Assembly: GCF_035582795.1 (NCBI RefSeq)
Contig: NW_027445436.1
Coordinates: forward strand, 7,252,770 to 7,316,769
DNA from: Mycteria americana
Taxonomy: Eukaryota; Chordata; Aves; Ciconiiformes; Ciconiidae
DNA length: 64,000 nt
Direction of reading: 5' to 3'
The notes beneath the pieces are model-generated. The model made no database searches, had not been told where the DNA came from, and saw nothing but the letters and a program-made list of their open reading frames with translations. The translations under genes and the position numbers were made by a program. Below, piece by piece: positions 1-10,335 of this stretch (its first letter is position 1; each line of letters opens with the position of its first letter).

Positions 1-1144
1 TTCCAGGATTTCTTTTTATGTATAGGGGCGACTGATACTGACACGGGTTCGTTCCCCGTCTGAACCGCAGTGCTTGTAACGGAGTTGTCCGGAGCAGCTG
101 CAGCCGCAGTGCCTGTCACAGGGAGGGCTAGAGCAGCCGCAGTGCCTGTCGCAGGGGTAATCGGAACAGCCGCAGTGCCTGTCGCAGGGGGGGCTGGAGC
201 AGCCGCAGTGCCTGTCGCAAGGGTAATCGGAACAGCCGCAGTGCCTGTCGCAGGGGGGGCTGGAGCAGCCGCAGTGCCTGTCGCAAGGGTAATCGGAACA
301 GCCGCAGTGCCTGTCGCAGGGGGGGCTGGAGCAGCCGCAGTGCCTGTCGCAGGGGGAATCAGAGCAGCCGCAGTGCCTGTCGCAGGGGGGGCTGCAGTAG
401 CTGCAGTGCCTGTCATTTTGTCACCAGATCCTTGAGGGTTCTGAATAGTGTTAAACAGGGCTCGGTAGGCATGGGCCAGACCCCAGCACATTGCAGTGAT
501 TTGTGTCTCCCTAGAATTGGCAGGGTGAGACATACTTTTTCCAAATATTCTACTAATTTTTCAGGATTCTGCACTTGTTCAGGGGTGAAGTTCCAAAACA
601 CTGGAGGTGCCCACCGTCCTAGGCATTTGCCCATGCTATCCCACACACCCTGCCACTCATAACTATCTGGCCTTGGGGCAGATCTCTGGATGATATTCTT
701 AAATTGCTTACTAACCTTGGACAAGATCGAAACAATATTCCCAAGCAATACCAATAGAAATATCTTAACTACCCAAGGTTGTTCAAAATACTGAAAAGTT
801 ATTGTAATGAAGGAGGAAGCATTGTAGAAGAAAGTAGTGAAGGTGCCATTCTGCATTTCCTCCATAAAAAATCTCTCAGAGGAAGAGGTATCATTGCTAA
901 TTGTCTCCATAAGGTGGTACCCGACATACAGTAATGGTTTCAGTACAGCACTTAGATACCAAAATAAACCCAAGGTCACTGTTTTAATAACAAATCTCAC
1001 AGGTAAAACATCACCAATTAAAGCAGAGCACAGCAAACTGCAAAAACCAACACCGATCTTTAACATGTACGGCAAAGAAATGAGCATGGTGCAGATCAGG
1101 TAAACCAATGCTAGGAACAAATGGATCAATATCACATCCCACAA
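1..1144 (-). pseudogene. gag: ERV gag-like frame with multi-membrane-pass N-terminus, frameshifted
   Basis: An open frame runs from 1144 to 416. It follows an in-frame TAG and opens on TTG; the first in-frame ATG is at 1087-1085, so the true start may be there or the original start may have decayed. Counting from 1144, residues ~5-46 and ~50-76 are strongly hydrophobic, and ~125-145 forms another membrane segment. Three N-glycosylation sequons (N84, N99, N108) lie in the loop between the third and last hydrophobic segments. After ~150 the protein becomes soluble, with a Trp- and Pro-rich stretch (WQGVWDSMGKCLGRW). Between ~510 and 530 an indel shifts the frame; the other frame then continues through the tandem repeat at 67-414 to the window edge. 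Position after the primer site implies Gag. A membrane-spanning Gag start is unusual. Family membership is inferred. Confidence 0.65.
67..414 (-). repeat. 33-bp tandem repeat coding an 11-residue unit in gag
   Basis: Nine full 33-bp units starting at 106, plus a partial tenth and a degenerate leading unit, are in register. Two variants alternate in the middle to give a 66-bp higher-order unit: one has a run of seven G on the plus strand, the other has AAGGGTAATCGG. Read on the minus strand each unit codes 11 residues rich in Ala, Thr, Gly and Pro (core ATGTAA). The unit length is a multiple of three, so copy number can change without breaking the frame. It looks like a low-complexity linker inside the viral Gag. 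Confidence 0.9.
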
Positions 1145-1208
1145 CTACTAACAGATCTAAATTCCTTAATACGCTCTGGCTAATCTGTTATTATCTCAAA
1201 CCCTTCGT

Positions 1209-1226
1209 GCCCCACGTTGGGCGCCA
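1209..1226 (-). promoter_or_regulatory. Primer binding site, tRNA-Lys(1,2) type
   Basis: The minus strand reads TGGCGCCCAACGTGGGGC, an exact 18-base complement of the 3' end of tRNA-Lys1,2, placed 8 bp inside the LTR. This is where reverse transcription of the element would be primed. Confidence 0.85.
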
Positions 1227-1234
1227 AAAAGGAC

Positions 1235-1851
1235 TGTCATGTTTTAGCCCCAGCCGGCAGCTAAGCACCACACAGCCACTCGCTCACTTCCCCCCCCCGG
1301 TGGGATGGGGGAGAGAATCGGAAGAGCAAAAGTAAGAAAACTCGTGGGTTGAGATAAGAACAGTTTAATAAGTGGAACAAAATAATAGTAATAATAATAA
1401 TGAATTATAATGAGAAGGAAAACAATGAGAGAGAGAGAGAGGAACAAAACCCAAGGGAGGGAAAAAAGGGGAAAAAAAAAAAAAAAGACACAACCGCTCA
1501 CCACCCGCCGACTGACGCCCAGCCAGTCCCCGAGCAGTGATCGCTACCCCCTGGCCAACTCCCCCAGTTTATATACTGGGCATGACATCATATGGTATGG
1601 AATAGCCCTTTGGTCAGTTTGGATCAACTATCCTGGCTGTGCCCCCTCCCAGTTTCTTGGGCACCTGGCAGAGCATGGGGAGCTGAAGGAGGGGAAAAAA
1701 AAAAAAAAGTCCTTGACCAATGTAAACACTGCTTAGCGACAGCCAAAACATCAGCGTGTTATCACTATTATTCTCATACTAAAATCCAAAGCACAGCACT
1801 ATACCAGCTACTAGGAAGAAAATTAACTCTATCCCAGCCGAAACCAGCACA
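1235..1851 (-). repeat. 5' LTR of minus-strand ERV
   Basis: The LTR opens with TGTGCTGGTTTCGGC at 1851 (minus strand) and closes with a CA end at 1235, about 617 bp. A TATA motif (TATATAAAC-like on the minus strand) lies near 1568-1578. A TTA-type microsatellite sits at about 1383-1402, followed downstream by A/T-rich and GA-rich runs. It closely resembles the plus-strand LTR at 24947-25556 at both ends. The 8-bp spacing from the LTR end to the primer site matches that of the short ERV at 57397-59044. Confidence 0.85.
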
Positions 1852-3536
1852 CATAGCTTTTTGAAAGCACAGACTTTGAACTCCCAATATTTGCTCTGGG
1901 GTTTGACAGCACTACTGATCCTGTTTGCACTGGTATGAAGTCACTTATCTAGACTGCTTCTGTGGATCTACACACTCAACATCCAAGTAGATTTTCACCA
2001 AGCACACAGGATACAGTTTCAGGAACTTCAAATTTGAACACTGGAAAGGTAAACAGCATACAGCAACGTCATTGATTTTTCTTAATTTAATGTAATCCAC
2101 CTAATTTAATGAAAACCAAAGGATCTTAAAATCTTAAAATATACAGTAACATTCTTGTAGGCAAATTTGTTTCTTCCAGTTGTTATGTGAAATGAAATCA
2201 ACACAGCTCTTACTGAATGTATCACAATCATTTCAGAAACCTGACATCAGCTACACATTGTAGGCCATAGCTTCTTTTTAAATCCATGGCTCAGAAAGCA
2301 ACTTTTGCCCTTGGAACACAAAAGAGAAGCAATGCAGCTAGAGAGGTGAACATAACTGATATTAGGCTTTGGTTTATGAACATCCCCAAATTCCAGGGCA
2401 CTCACTCTGGGTTTGGCAGTGGGCAATGGCAATGAGTGAGATATAATACATTCCCTATGGACAGTATGAATGTGATTTCCCACGCAGGTATATGGTGACT
2501 GCCCTGGAATAATTATTAATACTAATGCAAAAAATATTATAGGAGACTGGAGAGTTGCCTATTATAATGATGATGGGCTTCTCCATATTGCTTCAGATCA
2601 ACTATTGACACCATAATACAAGACTCTGAACAGCTCAGAAGTTGATTAAAGAACAAGTGTACTAACGGTGATATTACAGAACAAGAGAAACTCCTGCTAT
2701 CAGACTATTTACTTCAGGAGTCCAAGAAACATCCATTTTTTGCCCCCAGTCCTATTCAACATCTGTATGCAAGCATCAAGGGAACTGCTCAGCTGACATG
2801 GACTCAGGTGAATAACAGCTGTAAGAGCTCATATGTGCATACTCGCACTGTCAAGAAGGATCTCTTCTTGTATGAGTCCATTGCTTGTTGCAGTAAGGCC
2901 CATGTTCTAGGACCAAGAAGAAATGCTTGCCAGTACCTCTGGAATGAATGAAATGAAGATGGTGGTCCAGAACTTTGCTCCTCAGACTCAGCAGAACTCT
3001 CCATCTCTATCAGCTCATTGCAGCTGGAGCAACCTGGAGGGCTAGTTTGAGCCTTGGACTTCCACAGGAGCTCAGGATCATTATGACCCTCATTATCTTC
3101 TGCTTCTAATGCAAAGTACACCTCTTCCCTCTAGTATTAACTAGCATAAACACACAGCAGTGTAAACATTTAATAAAATTGAGTATTATCACATCAAAAT
3201 AAAACAGGATGAGAAGCACATAACCAGTATTAGCTATACCATTTAATACTCTTCTGGAAGGCGATCAAGTATAGTGTGACAAGAGTTATGCAGTAACATG
3301 CACAGATAGCATGGCAACATGTACATATCATATACATCTTTTGAGGAAAATACTTAGGTAATGTAAATAGTTAGAAAACTACTAGTTTTGTCACATCATC
3401 TCCTGAGGTGTCTTCTCAATAGAAAAATGGCATGTTGCAATTTTTAAATTAAACAATACAATCATCAGGATTTTGTGGCAAAATGGAAGCTTAAACCAAG
3501 CTGAGGGATGCTTAGAATGTCAGCTGTATTTACTAC
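1852..3536. other. Non-coding stretch, nothing recognised
   Basis: AT-rich sequence flanking the ERV. The only longer open frame (minus, 2804-3121, 105 codons) has no recognisable domain and no supporting context. I see no repeat, RNA gene or known element. Confidence 0.5.
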
Positions 3537-4659
3537 TGTATATTGGGTTTATGTGGCAAGGGGTTTTTTTTGGGGGGGGGGGCGGGGGGGCTGCAGGGGT
3601 GGCTTCTGTAAGAAGACACCAGAAGCTGCCCCCATGTCAGACAGAACCAGTTTCAGCCGACTCCAAGAGGGACCCACCGCTGGCCAAAGCTGAGCCAATC
3701 AGCAATGCTGGTGGCATCTCTGTGATAACATATTTAAGAGAGGGGAAAAACCGCTGTTCAGCAGATGTGAGAGAGAGGAGTGAGAAAAATGAGAGAGAAA
3801 CAACTCTGCAGACACCAAGGTCAGTGAAGAAGGAGGGGGAGGAGGTGCTCCAGGCGCCAGAGCAGAGATTCCCCTGCAGCCCATGGTGAAGACCATGGTG
3901 AGGCAGGCTGTCCCCCTGCAGCCCATGGAGGTTAATGGTGGAGCAGATATCCACCTGCAGCCTGTGGAGGACCCCACGCTGGTGGATGCACCCGAAGGAG
4001 GCTGTGACCCTGTGGGAAGTCCACGCTGGAGCAGGCTCCTGGCAGGACCTGTGACCCCATGGAGAGGAGCTCATGCTGGAGCAGGTTTTCTGGCAGGACT
4101 TGTGACCCTGTGGGGAACCCACGCTGGAGCAGTCTGTTCCTGAAGGACTGCACCCCGTGGAAAGGACCTATGCTGGAGCAGTTCGTGAAGAACTGCAGCC
4201 TGTGGGAAGGACCCACATTGGAGCAGTTTGTGAAGGACTGTCTCCTGTGAGTGGGAGCCCGTGCTGGAGCAGGGGAAGAGACTGAGGAGGAGGAAGGAGT
4301 GGCAGAGACGTGTGATGAACTAACCGCAACCCCCATTCCCTGTCCCCTTGTGCTGCTCGTGGGGTAGAGAATTTGGGAGTGAAGTTGAGCCCGGGAAGAA
4401 GGGAGGGGTAGGGGGAAGGTGTTTTAAGATTTGGTTTTATTTCTCATTATCCTACTCTGATTTGATTGGTAATAAATTCAATTAATTTCCCCAAGTCGAG
4501 TCTGGTTTGCCCATGACGGTAACTGCTGAGTGATCTCCCTGTCTTTATCTTGACCCATGAGCCTTTCGTCATATTTTTCTTCCCTTTTCCAGTTGAGGAG
4601 GGGGAGCGACAGAGCAGCTTGGTGGGCACCTGGCATCCAGCCAGAGTCAACCCACCACA
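3537..4659 (+). mobile_element. Long solo LTR (~1.1 kb) with internal tandem repeats
   Basis: It begins TGTATTGGGTTTATGTGGC and ends GTCAACCCACCACA, typical TG...CA LTR ends. It contains a G-rich tract at 3567-3590, a TATA-like ATATTTAAGAG near 3728, a series of ~48-bp repeats, and a 3' part shared in reverse with 13480-13905 (TTGATTGGTAATAAATTCAATT region). The AATAAA in that shared part (about 4471-4476) is a plausible polyadenylation signal. No internal viral region or second LTR is adjacent, so it is best read as a solo LTR. I could not find a convincing target-site duplication. Confidence 0.7.
3985..4275 (+). repeat. ~48-bp tandem repeats inside the LTR
   Basis: About six diverged units each contain a 'CTGTGACCCTGTGGGAA...CACGCTGGAGCAG' theme (GTG GGAA, then GCTGGAGCAG, then GGCAGGAC or GAAGGAC). 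The related LTR fragment at 13480-13905 has only one such unit at the same place, so copy number varies between insertions. Confidence 0.75.
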
Positions 4660-5233
4660 CTCTGAAATGTTGCTATATTCTTTTGTGGTTTTTTTTTGGT
4701 TTTGTTCTTTTTAAAATAATTCAGATCTCTTATTAAAATCTTCAGTAGCTTGCAGCAAATCAAATGCATCATGACCAGTGCTGTGCATTCTGCCAGCAGA
4801 GTGTTTGGCCATCATGCCTTAGCTTGGGAGGAAGCCAGTTTAAAAAGCCTGGTCTGGTTTATTTTAATCTTGGAGCATTCAAAACTTGCCTGTCCTAAAA
4901 GTAAGCTTAAAAATAGCACTCAAATAATATCTAAGTATAGCAGAGGCTGTTCAAAAAACATTCACTGGCAACTGCATCCTAGGTTTGTAGGTGGCCTGAA
5001 GATATTAGTTTATAAGGGAGTTCTCCTGAGCTTGCATCTGTGAGTGCACTACACGGATGCTTTGCAATATAAAGAAATGTTAGCAAATGAATTGCCATCT
5101 GAGCTTAGTGTTCATTTGCTATTTTGCTAAAACAATGTTTATGCCAACATTTAAGTGTGTTTATAATTTGTTAAACATGATGGTGACCTTGTTCTATGAT
5201 TCTCCTACATGTCCTCAGCTCCATCCTGTAAAC
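4660..5233. other. Spacer between LTR and CR1, nothing recognised
   Basis: AT-rich non-coding sequence with T-runs near 4685-4715. No element or gene recognised. Confidence 0.5.
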
Positions 5234-6098
5234 AATCATAGAATCATAGAATGGTTTGGGCTGGAAGGGACCTTAAAGATCATCTAGTTCCAATGCCCCT
5301 GCCATGGGCAGGGACACCTTCCACTAGACCAGGTTGCTCAAAGACCCATCCAACCTGGCCTTGAACACTTCCAGGGAGGGGGCATCCACAACTTCTCTGG
5401 GCAACATGTTCCAGTGCCTCACCACCCTCACAGCAAAGAATTCCTTCCCAATATCTAATCTAAACCTACCCTCTTTCAGTTTAAAACCGTTACCCCTCGT
5501 CCTATCACTACACTCCCTGATAAAGAGTCCCTCCCCATCTTTCTTGTAGGCCCCCTTTAAGTACTGGAAGGCTGCTATGAGGTCTCCCCAGAGCCTTCTC
5601 TTCTCCAGGCTGAACAACCACAACTCTCTCAGCCTTTCCTCATAGGAGAGGTGCTCCAGCCCCCTGATCATCTTCATGGCCCTCCTCTGGACCCGCTCTA
5701 ACAGGTCCAGGTCTTTCTTATGCTGGGGGCCCCAGAGCTGAACACAGTACTCCAGGTGGGGTCTCACGAGAGCAGAGTAGAGGGGGAGAATCACCTCCCT
5801 CGGCCGGCTGGTCACGCTTCTTTTGATGCAGCCCAGGATGCGATTGGCTTTCTGGGCTGCAAGCACACACTGATGGCTCAGGCTCATGTCCAGTTTTCCA
5901 TCCACCAGTACACCCAAGTCCTTCTCTGCAGGGCTGCTCTCAATCCACTCATCGCCCAGCCTGTATCCATGTTTGGGACTGCCCCAACCCAGATGCAGAA
6001 CCTTGCACTTGGCCTTGTTGAACTTCATGAGGTTCACACGGGCCCAACTCACACGGGCCTGTCAAGGTCCCTCTGGATGGCACCCCTTCCCTCTAGAG
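5234..6098 (-). pseudogene. CR1 ORF2 C-terminal part and 3' end of outer CR1 (copy 1)
   Basis: The 242-codon frame 6052-5324 starts in the '[15 protein letters not shown]' segment and runs through the conserved ORF2 C-terminus ([30 protein letters not shown]) to its stop, followed by the CR1 3' UTR and the tail (5234-5250). It is the direct continuation of the outer CR1 interrupted at 7966/7967. The frame is open over its whole length. Confidence 0.85.
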
Positions 6099-7966
6099 TA
6101 TAGAATAGAATATTTTCAGTTGGAAGGGGCCTACAAAGATCATCTAGTCCAACTGCCTGACCACTTCAGGTATGACCAAAAGTTAAAGCATGTTATTAAG
6201 GGCATTGTCCAAATGCCTCTTAAACACTGACAGGCTTGGGGCATCGACCACCTCTCTAGGAAGCCTGTTCCAGTGTTTGACCACCCTCTTGGTAAAGACA
6301 TGCTTCCTAATATCTAGTCTGAACCTCCCCTGACGCAGCTTTGAACTGTTCCCACGCGTCCTGTCACTGGATACCAGGGAGAAGAGATCAGCACCTCCCT
6401 CTCCACTTCCCCTCCTCAGGAAGCTGTAGAGAGCAATAAGGTCGCCCCTCAGCCTCCTTTTCCCCAAACTAGACAAACCCAGAGTCCTTAGCTGCTCCTC
6501 ATAGGACATGCCCTCCAGCCCTTTCACCAGCCTTGTTGCCCTCCTCTGGACGCATTCAAGTACCTTAACATCCTTCTTAAATGGTGGGGCCCAGAACTGC
6601 ACACAGTACTCAAGGGGAGACCGCACCAATGCTAAATACGGAGGGATAATCACCTCTTTTGAGCAGCTGGTTATGCTGTGTTTGATGCACCCCAGGATGT
6701 GGTTTGCCCTCTTGGCTGCCAGGGCACACTGCTGACTCCTGTTGAGCCTGCCGTCAACCAGCACCCCCAGATCCCTTTCTGCAGGGCTGCTCCCCAGCCA
6801 CTCCTCTCCCAGTCTATACTTCTGCCTGGTGTTACTCCGTCCCAGGTGCAGAACTCAGCATTTGGTCTTGTTAAATTTCATGCCATTGATGATTGCCCAA
6901 TGCTCCAATCTATCTAGATCCTTCTGCAAGGCCTCTCATCCCTCAAGAGAGTCAACAGCACCTCCCAGTTTAGTATCCTCAGCAAACTTGCTAAGGGTGC
7001 ATTCAACTCCTGCATCCAGATCGTTGATAAAACTATTGAACAGAACTGGCCCTAGAATTGAGCCCTGAGGAACACTGCTGGTGACTGGTCGCCAGCCAGA
7101 TGTAGCCCCATTCACTACAACCCTTTGAGTTCTGCCACTCAGCCAGTTCTTCACCCAGCGCACATGAACCTGCTCATCCCACAGTTGGACAACTTGTCCA
7201 GAAGGATGCTGTGAGGGACAGTATCAAAAGCCTTACTAAAATCCAGAAAACTTCAGAAAAACTACATCCACCACCTTCCCTTCATCCACTAGGTGGGTGA
7301 TCTTATCATAGAAGGATATCAAATTAGTTAGACAGGACTTTCCTTTTGTGAACTCATGTTGGCTGTGCCTGATGATTGCATTGTCCTTTAAATGCCTTTC
7401 AATAGCACCCAGTATGATCTTCTCCATAATTTTTCCAGGTACTGAGGTTAGACTAACAGGTCTGTAGTTTCCTGGGTATTCCCTCACGCCCTTCTTGTAG
7501 ATTGGAGTAACATTCGCTAGCTTCCAGTCAGCAGGGACCTCCCCAGACTCCCAAGACCTTTGGTAGATGATTGAGAGGGGTCCTGCCTAACATCCACTAG
7601 CTCCTTCAGTACTCTGGGATGAATCCCTTCAGGCCCCATGGACTTGTGAACATTCAGCTGATACAGCTGGTCCCTTACAATTTCAGTGTCCACAAATGGA
7701 AAGTCACTGTTCCCACACTCGTGGTCCTCCAAATCAGGGGACTGGGCATCCCAAGGTCTATCAGTATTATTAAAGCCTGAGGCAAAAAAAGCATTGAATG
7801 CCTCTGCTTTTTCTTCATCCCTATTAGTCAGATGACCATCTTCAACAAGTATCGGTCTAATGTTTCCTTTAGACCTCCTCTTGCTATTAATGTACTTTAA
7901 AAAGCCTTTCTTGTTGTCTGACACAACACTGGCCACTTTCAACTCTAATTGAGCTTTGCCCTTTCG
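6099..7966 (-). mobile_element. Nested CR1, 5'-truncated, inserted in ORF2 of the outer CR1 (copy 1)
   Basis: This piece starts inside ORF2 ([19 protein letters not shown]), passes the RT region in several frames (7981-7517, 7487-7236, 7163-6936, 6764-6183) and ends with its own CR1 3' end and an ATTCTATTCTAT tail at about 6099-6110. Its catalytic box reads FAED instead of FADD, so one active-site Asp is replaced by Glu. The outer CR1 reading resumes on the far side of it. Several frameshifts and an in-frame TGA show it is dead. Confidence 0.85.
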
Positions 7967-9481
7967 TATCAACCACACCACTCAACTTGGTGTCATCCAC
8001 AAACTTGCTGAGGGTGCACTCAATCCCACTGTCCATGTCCCCGACAAAGATGTTAAATAATACTGGTCCCGATATGGACCCCTGAGGGACACCGCTCATC
8101 ACTGGTCTCCACCCAAACATTGAGCCGTTGACCACAACTCTTTGAGCGCGACCATCCAGCCAATTCCTTATCCACAGAGTGGTCCACCCATCAGATCCAT
8201 GTCTCTCCATTTTAGAGACAAGGACGTTGTGCGGGACAGTATCAAATGCTTTGCACAAGTCCAGGTAGATGATGTCAGTTGCTGTTCCCTTACCCACCAA
8301 TGCTGTAACCCCATCGTAGAAGGCTACCAAATGTGTCAGGCACGATTTGCCCTTAGTGAAGCCATGTTGGCTGTCACCAGTCACCTCTCTGTTTTCCATG
8401 TGCCTAGCATAGTTTCCAGGAGGATCTGCTCCATGATCTTACCAGGCACAGAGGTGAGACTGATTGGCCTGTAGTTCCCCGGGTCTTCCTTTTTTCCCTT
8501 TTTAAAAATGGGGGTTATGTTTCCCCTTTTCCAGTCTCTGGGAACTTCACCGGACTGCCATGACTTCTCAAATATGATGGAGCGTGGCTTAGCAACTTCA
8601 CCCACCAGTTCCCTCAGGACCCTTGGATGCATCTCATCAGGTCCCATGGACTTGTGCACATTCAGGTTCCTTAGATGGTCTTGAACCTGATCTTCTCCTA
8701 CGGTGGGCATTATTTCATTCTCCCAGTCCCTGCCTTTGGATTCTGTGAGTTGGGCAGCGTGGCTAGAGCACTTGCCAGTGAAGACCGAGGCAAAAAAGTC
8801 ATTGAGTACCTCAGCCTTCTCCATGTCGGTTGTAGTCAGGTCTCCCGTTTCGCTCATCAGGGGGGTACAGTTTCCTTCATCTTCCTTTGTTGTCCTATGT
8901 ACCTGAAAAAACCCTTCTTTCACGTCCCCAGCCAAGTTTAGCTCCATCTGTGCCTTGGCTTTCCTGATCCCCTCCCTGCACTCCCGGGCCATATCCCTAT
9001 AATCTCCCCAGGATGTATATCCCTGCCTCAACTGCCTATGCATTTTGTTTTTGTGTTTTAGTTTGGCTAAGAGGTCTTGACTTAGCCAAGCTGGCCTCTG
9101 GCCTCCCCTGCCCGACTTCTTGCACATCGGGATTGAGATCTCTTGTGCCCTAAGAAAAATGTCTTTAAATATCTCCCAGCACTCGTTCGCTCCTTTATCT
9201 CTGAGGGCAGTTCCCAAGGGGTCCCACGCACTAGCGCCCTAAACAGCCAAAAGTTTGCCTTTCTGAGGTTTAGGTTCCTGACTCTACTTTTTACCCATCC
9301 TGTACCCCTCAAGATTGAGAATTCCACCAGGGCATGATCACTGCAGCCCAGGCTACCTCCAATCTTGACCTCTCCAATAAGTTCTTCCACTTTAGCGAGC
9401 AGCAGGTCCAGCAGTGCCTCTCCTCTGGTCGGGCTCTCCATCACCTGTACTAGGAAGTTGTCCTGAACGCACTCCAGTAGT
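7967..9481 (-). pseudogene. CR1 ORF2: endonuclease C-part and first half of reverse transcriptase (copy 1)
   Basis: The minus-strand frames at 9444-9082, 9217-8381 and 8399-7887 are successive frames of one ORF2, separated by frameshifts near 9200 and 8390 and a TGA. The first carries the end of the apurinic-type endonuclease with an intact SDH motif (LGCSDHALVEF). The next two carry the RT start ([19 protein letters not shown]), motif A ([11 protein letters not shown]) and the catalytic FVDD box. Just after FVDDTKLSG the second CR1 begins. The same breaks occur in the plus-strand copy. Confidence 0.85.
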
Positions 9482-9892
9482 GCAACCGTCCATTCTTCTG
9501 CATTATTTGCCCCACCTACCTTCTGTGTGTGCCAGTGGGGGAGTTTTTGGCTGTTTGGCCGTGGGCTGTGGGTCCACTGTAGACTGCACTTGGAACCAGC
9601 TATCTAACTCCTTCTCAGCCTCCCTGATGTTACACAGCCTTCTCACTGCCTCCTGCAGCTCAGCCACCTGCTGCAGGAGGTCCTACACCTGGGCATACCT
9701 TTTGCAGGCAGATCTGCTGCCTGTCCCTGCCCAAGGAGAAAGGTCTAGGTACTTCCTGCAGTCTGAGGTCTGCACTGCAGCCTCTCCCTTCAGCAGCTCC
9801 ATCTGAGTGGAGGCATCGGCCACCACTGGGGTAGATGGTGCAGACCCCCTGGCTGGAGCTGCAGCCTTTGCCCTCAGATGAGTGCCCACCAT
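9482..9892 (-). pseudogene. CR1 ORF1, N-terminal part only
   Basis: The frame opens with MVGTHLRAKAAAP at 9892 and runs to a TAG at about 9683; the frame then continues past the stop with DLLQQVAELQEAVRRL, a leucine-rich coiled-coil segment typical of CR1 ORF1. ORF1 of this clade encodes an RNA-binding accessory protein with an esterase domain near its C-terminus. Here everything after the coiled coil is missing: at 9481/9482 the sequence jumps straight into the ORF2 endonuclease. The missing part (esterase) is present in copy 2 at 52110-52524. Confidence 0.7.
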
Positions 9893-10335
9893 TCTGCCTT
9901 GAGGGTCAGGTAGGATGAGTGCCCTTGACCTGTGCAGATGGTCACAGAACAGTGCCCGGTTGCTGGGTTATGTGTACTTCAAGTCTCCCACTTGGCCAAT
10001 GGAATGCCCCTCCTTCGAAGAGGCGCCCTTCCCGCGCGCCCTTCCATGCAAACTGCCGCGCCACGCCCTGCTTGCCCGTCCTGGTCGCTAGCGCTGCCTA
10101 GGGCTGCCTTTTGTGGGAGGGGGGTGTGGCTGCCGTTAATCCTGGCCCCGCCCACGCCTCCGTCAGCCGCTCTCGTGAGAGCTGCCGGCTCCTGGCGGTT
10201 CTCTGCACTCCCCTGGGGTTTCCCCGGCTCAGGAAACACCCCCTGTGCGCCGCGATTCCCCGCTTCGCTGCGGAACGCGCCTGCACCGGAGCTGATCGCC
10301 TCTGCGAGTCTCTGACAGGACTTTGAGCAGCCTCG
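9893..10335 (-). promoter_or_regulatory. CR1 5' UTR, CpG-rich candidate internal promoter
   Basis: This block is markedly GC- and CpG-rich compared with its AT-rich surroundings and lies directly upstream (minus strand) of the CR1 ORF1 start. CR1 and related LINEs carry their promoter in the 5' UTR, so this is the likely promoter region; no specific box can be assigned. The outer edge near 10335 is judged from the sudden drop in GC and is approximate. Confidence 0.6.

Larger units (their letters stand above)
1..1851 (-). mobile_element. 5' part of an endogenous retrovirus, cut by window edge
   Basis: Read on the minus strand the order is LTR (1851 to 1235), primer binding site (1226 to 1209), leader, then a gag-like reading frame running off the left edge. 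This is the standard 5' order of an LTR retrovirus. The rest (pol, any env, the 3' LTR) would lie left of the window. The LTR is of the same family as those at 24947-25556 and 51048-51586: all three share the first ~35 bp, a TATA motif and a TTA microsatellite. The Lys-type primer site suggests a betaretrovirus-like or related class II element, which is inference. The copy is broken by at least one frameshift in gag. Confidence 0.85.
5234..10335 (-). mobile_element. Composite CR1 LINE: CR1 with a second CR1 nested in ORF2 (copy 1)
   Basis: On the minus strand this runs from a CpG-rich CR1 5' UTR (about 10335) through an ORF1 start, an internal deletion junction at 9481/9482, ORF2 endonuclease and reverse transcriptase to 7967, a nested second CR1 (7966 to 6099), then the resumed 3' part of the first CR1 to the tail at 5234. 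The tail is repeated ATTCTATG. Positions 5249-9481 match 57386-53154 on the opposite strand with no net length change and only about a dozen differences. Frame breaks are shared by both copies, so the copied template was already dead. Confidence 0.85.

Noticed and set aside
86..414. Possible CRISPR-like array of 33-bp units
   Set aside because: Units are contiguous with no unique spacers and lie in a vertebrate ERV, so this is a coding minisatellite.
70..435. Plus-strand 121-codon frame of AAVPVAG repeats
   Set aside because: It is the antisense of the gag tandem repeat; the minus strand has the viral context (LTR, primer site, gag order).
2804..3121. 105-codon minus frame as a gene
   Set aside because: No domain and no signal around it; consistent with chance.
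5249..9481. Segmental duplication as the only explanation for the inverted twin
   Set aside because: Not excluded, but the match ends at the CR1 3' tail on one side and at an ORF1/ORF2 deletion joint on the other, which fits retrotransposition of a composite better.
9470..9495. Spliced CR1 transcript as cause of the ORF1/ORF2 joint
   Set aside because: Copy 2 has no AG directly before the matching point, so a standard splice acceptor is not supported.
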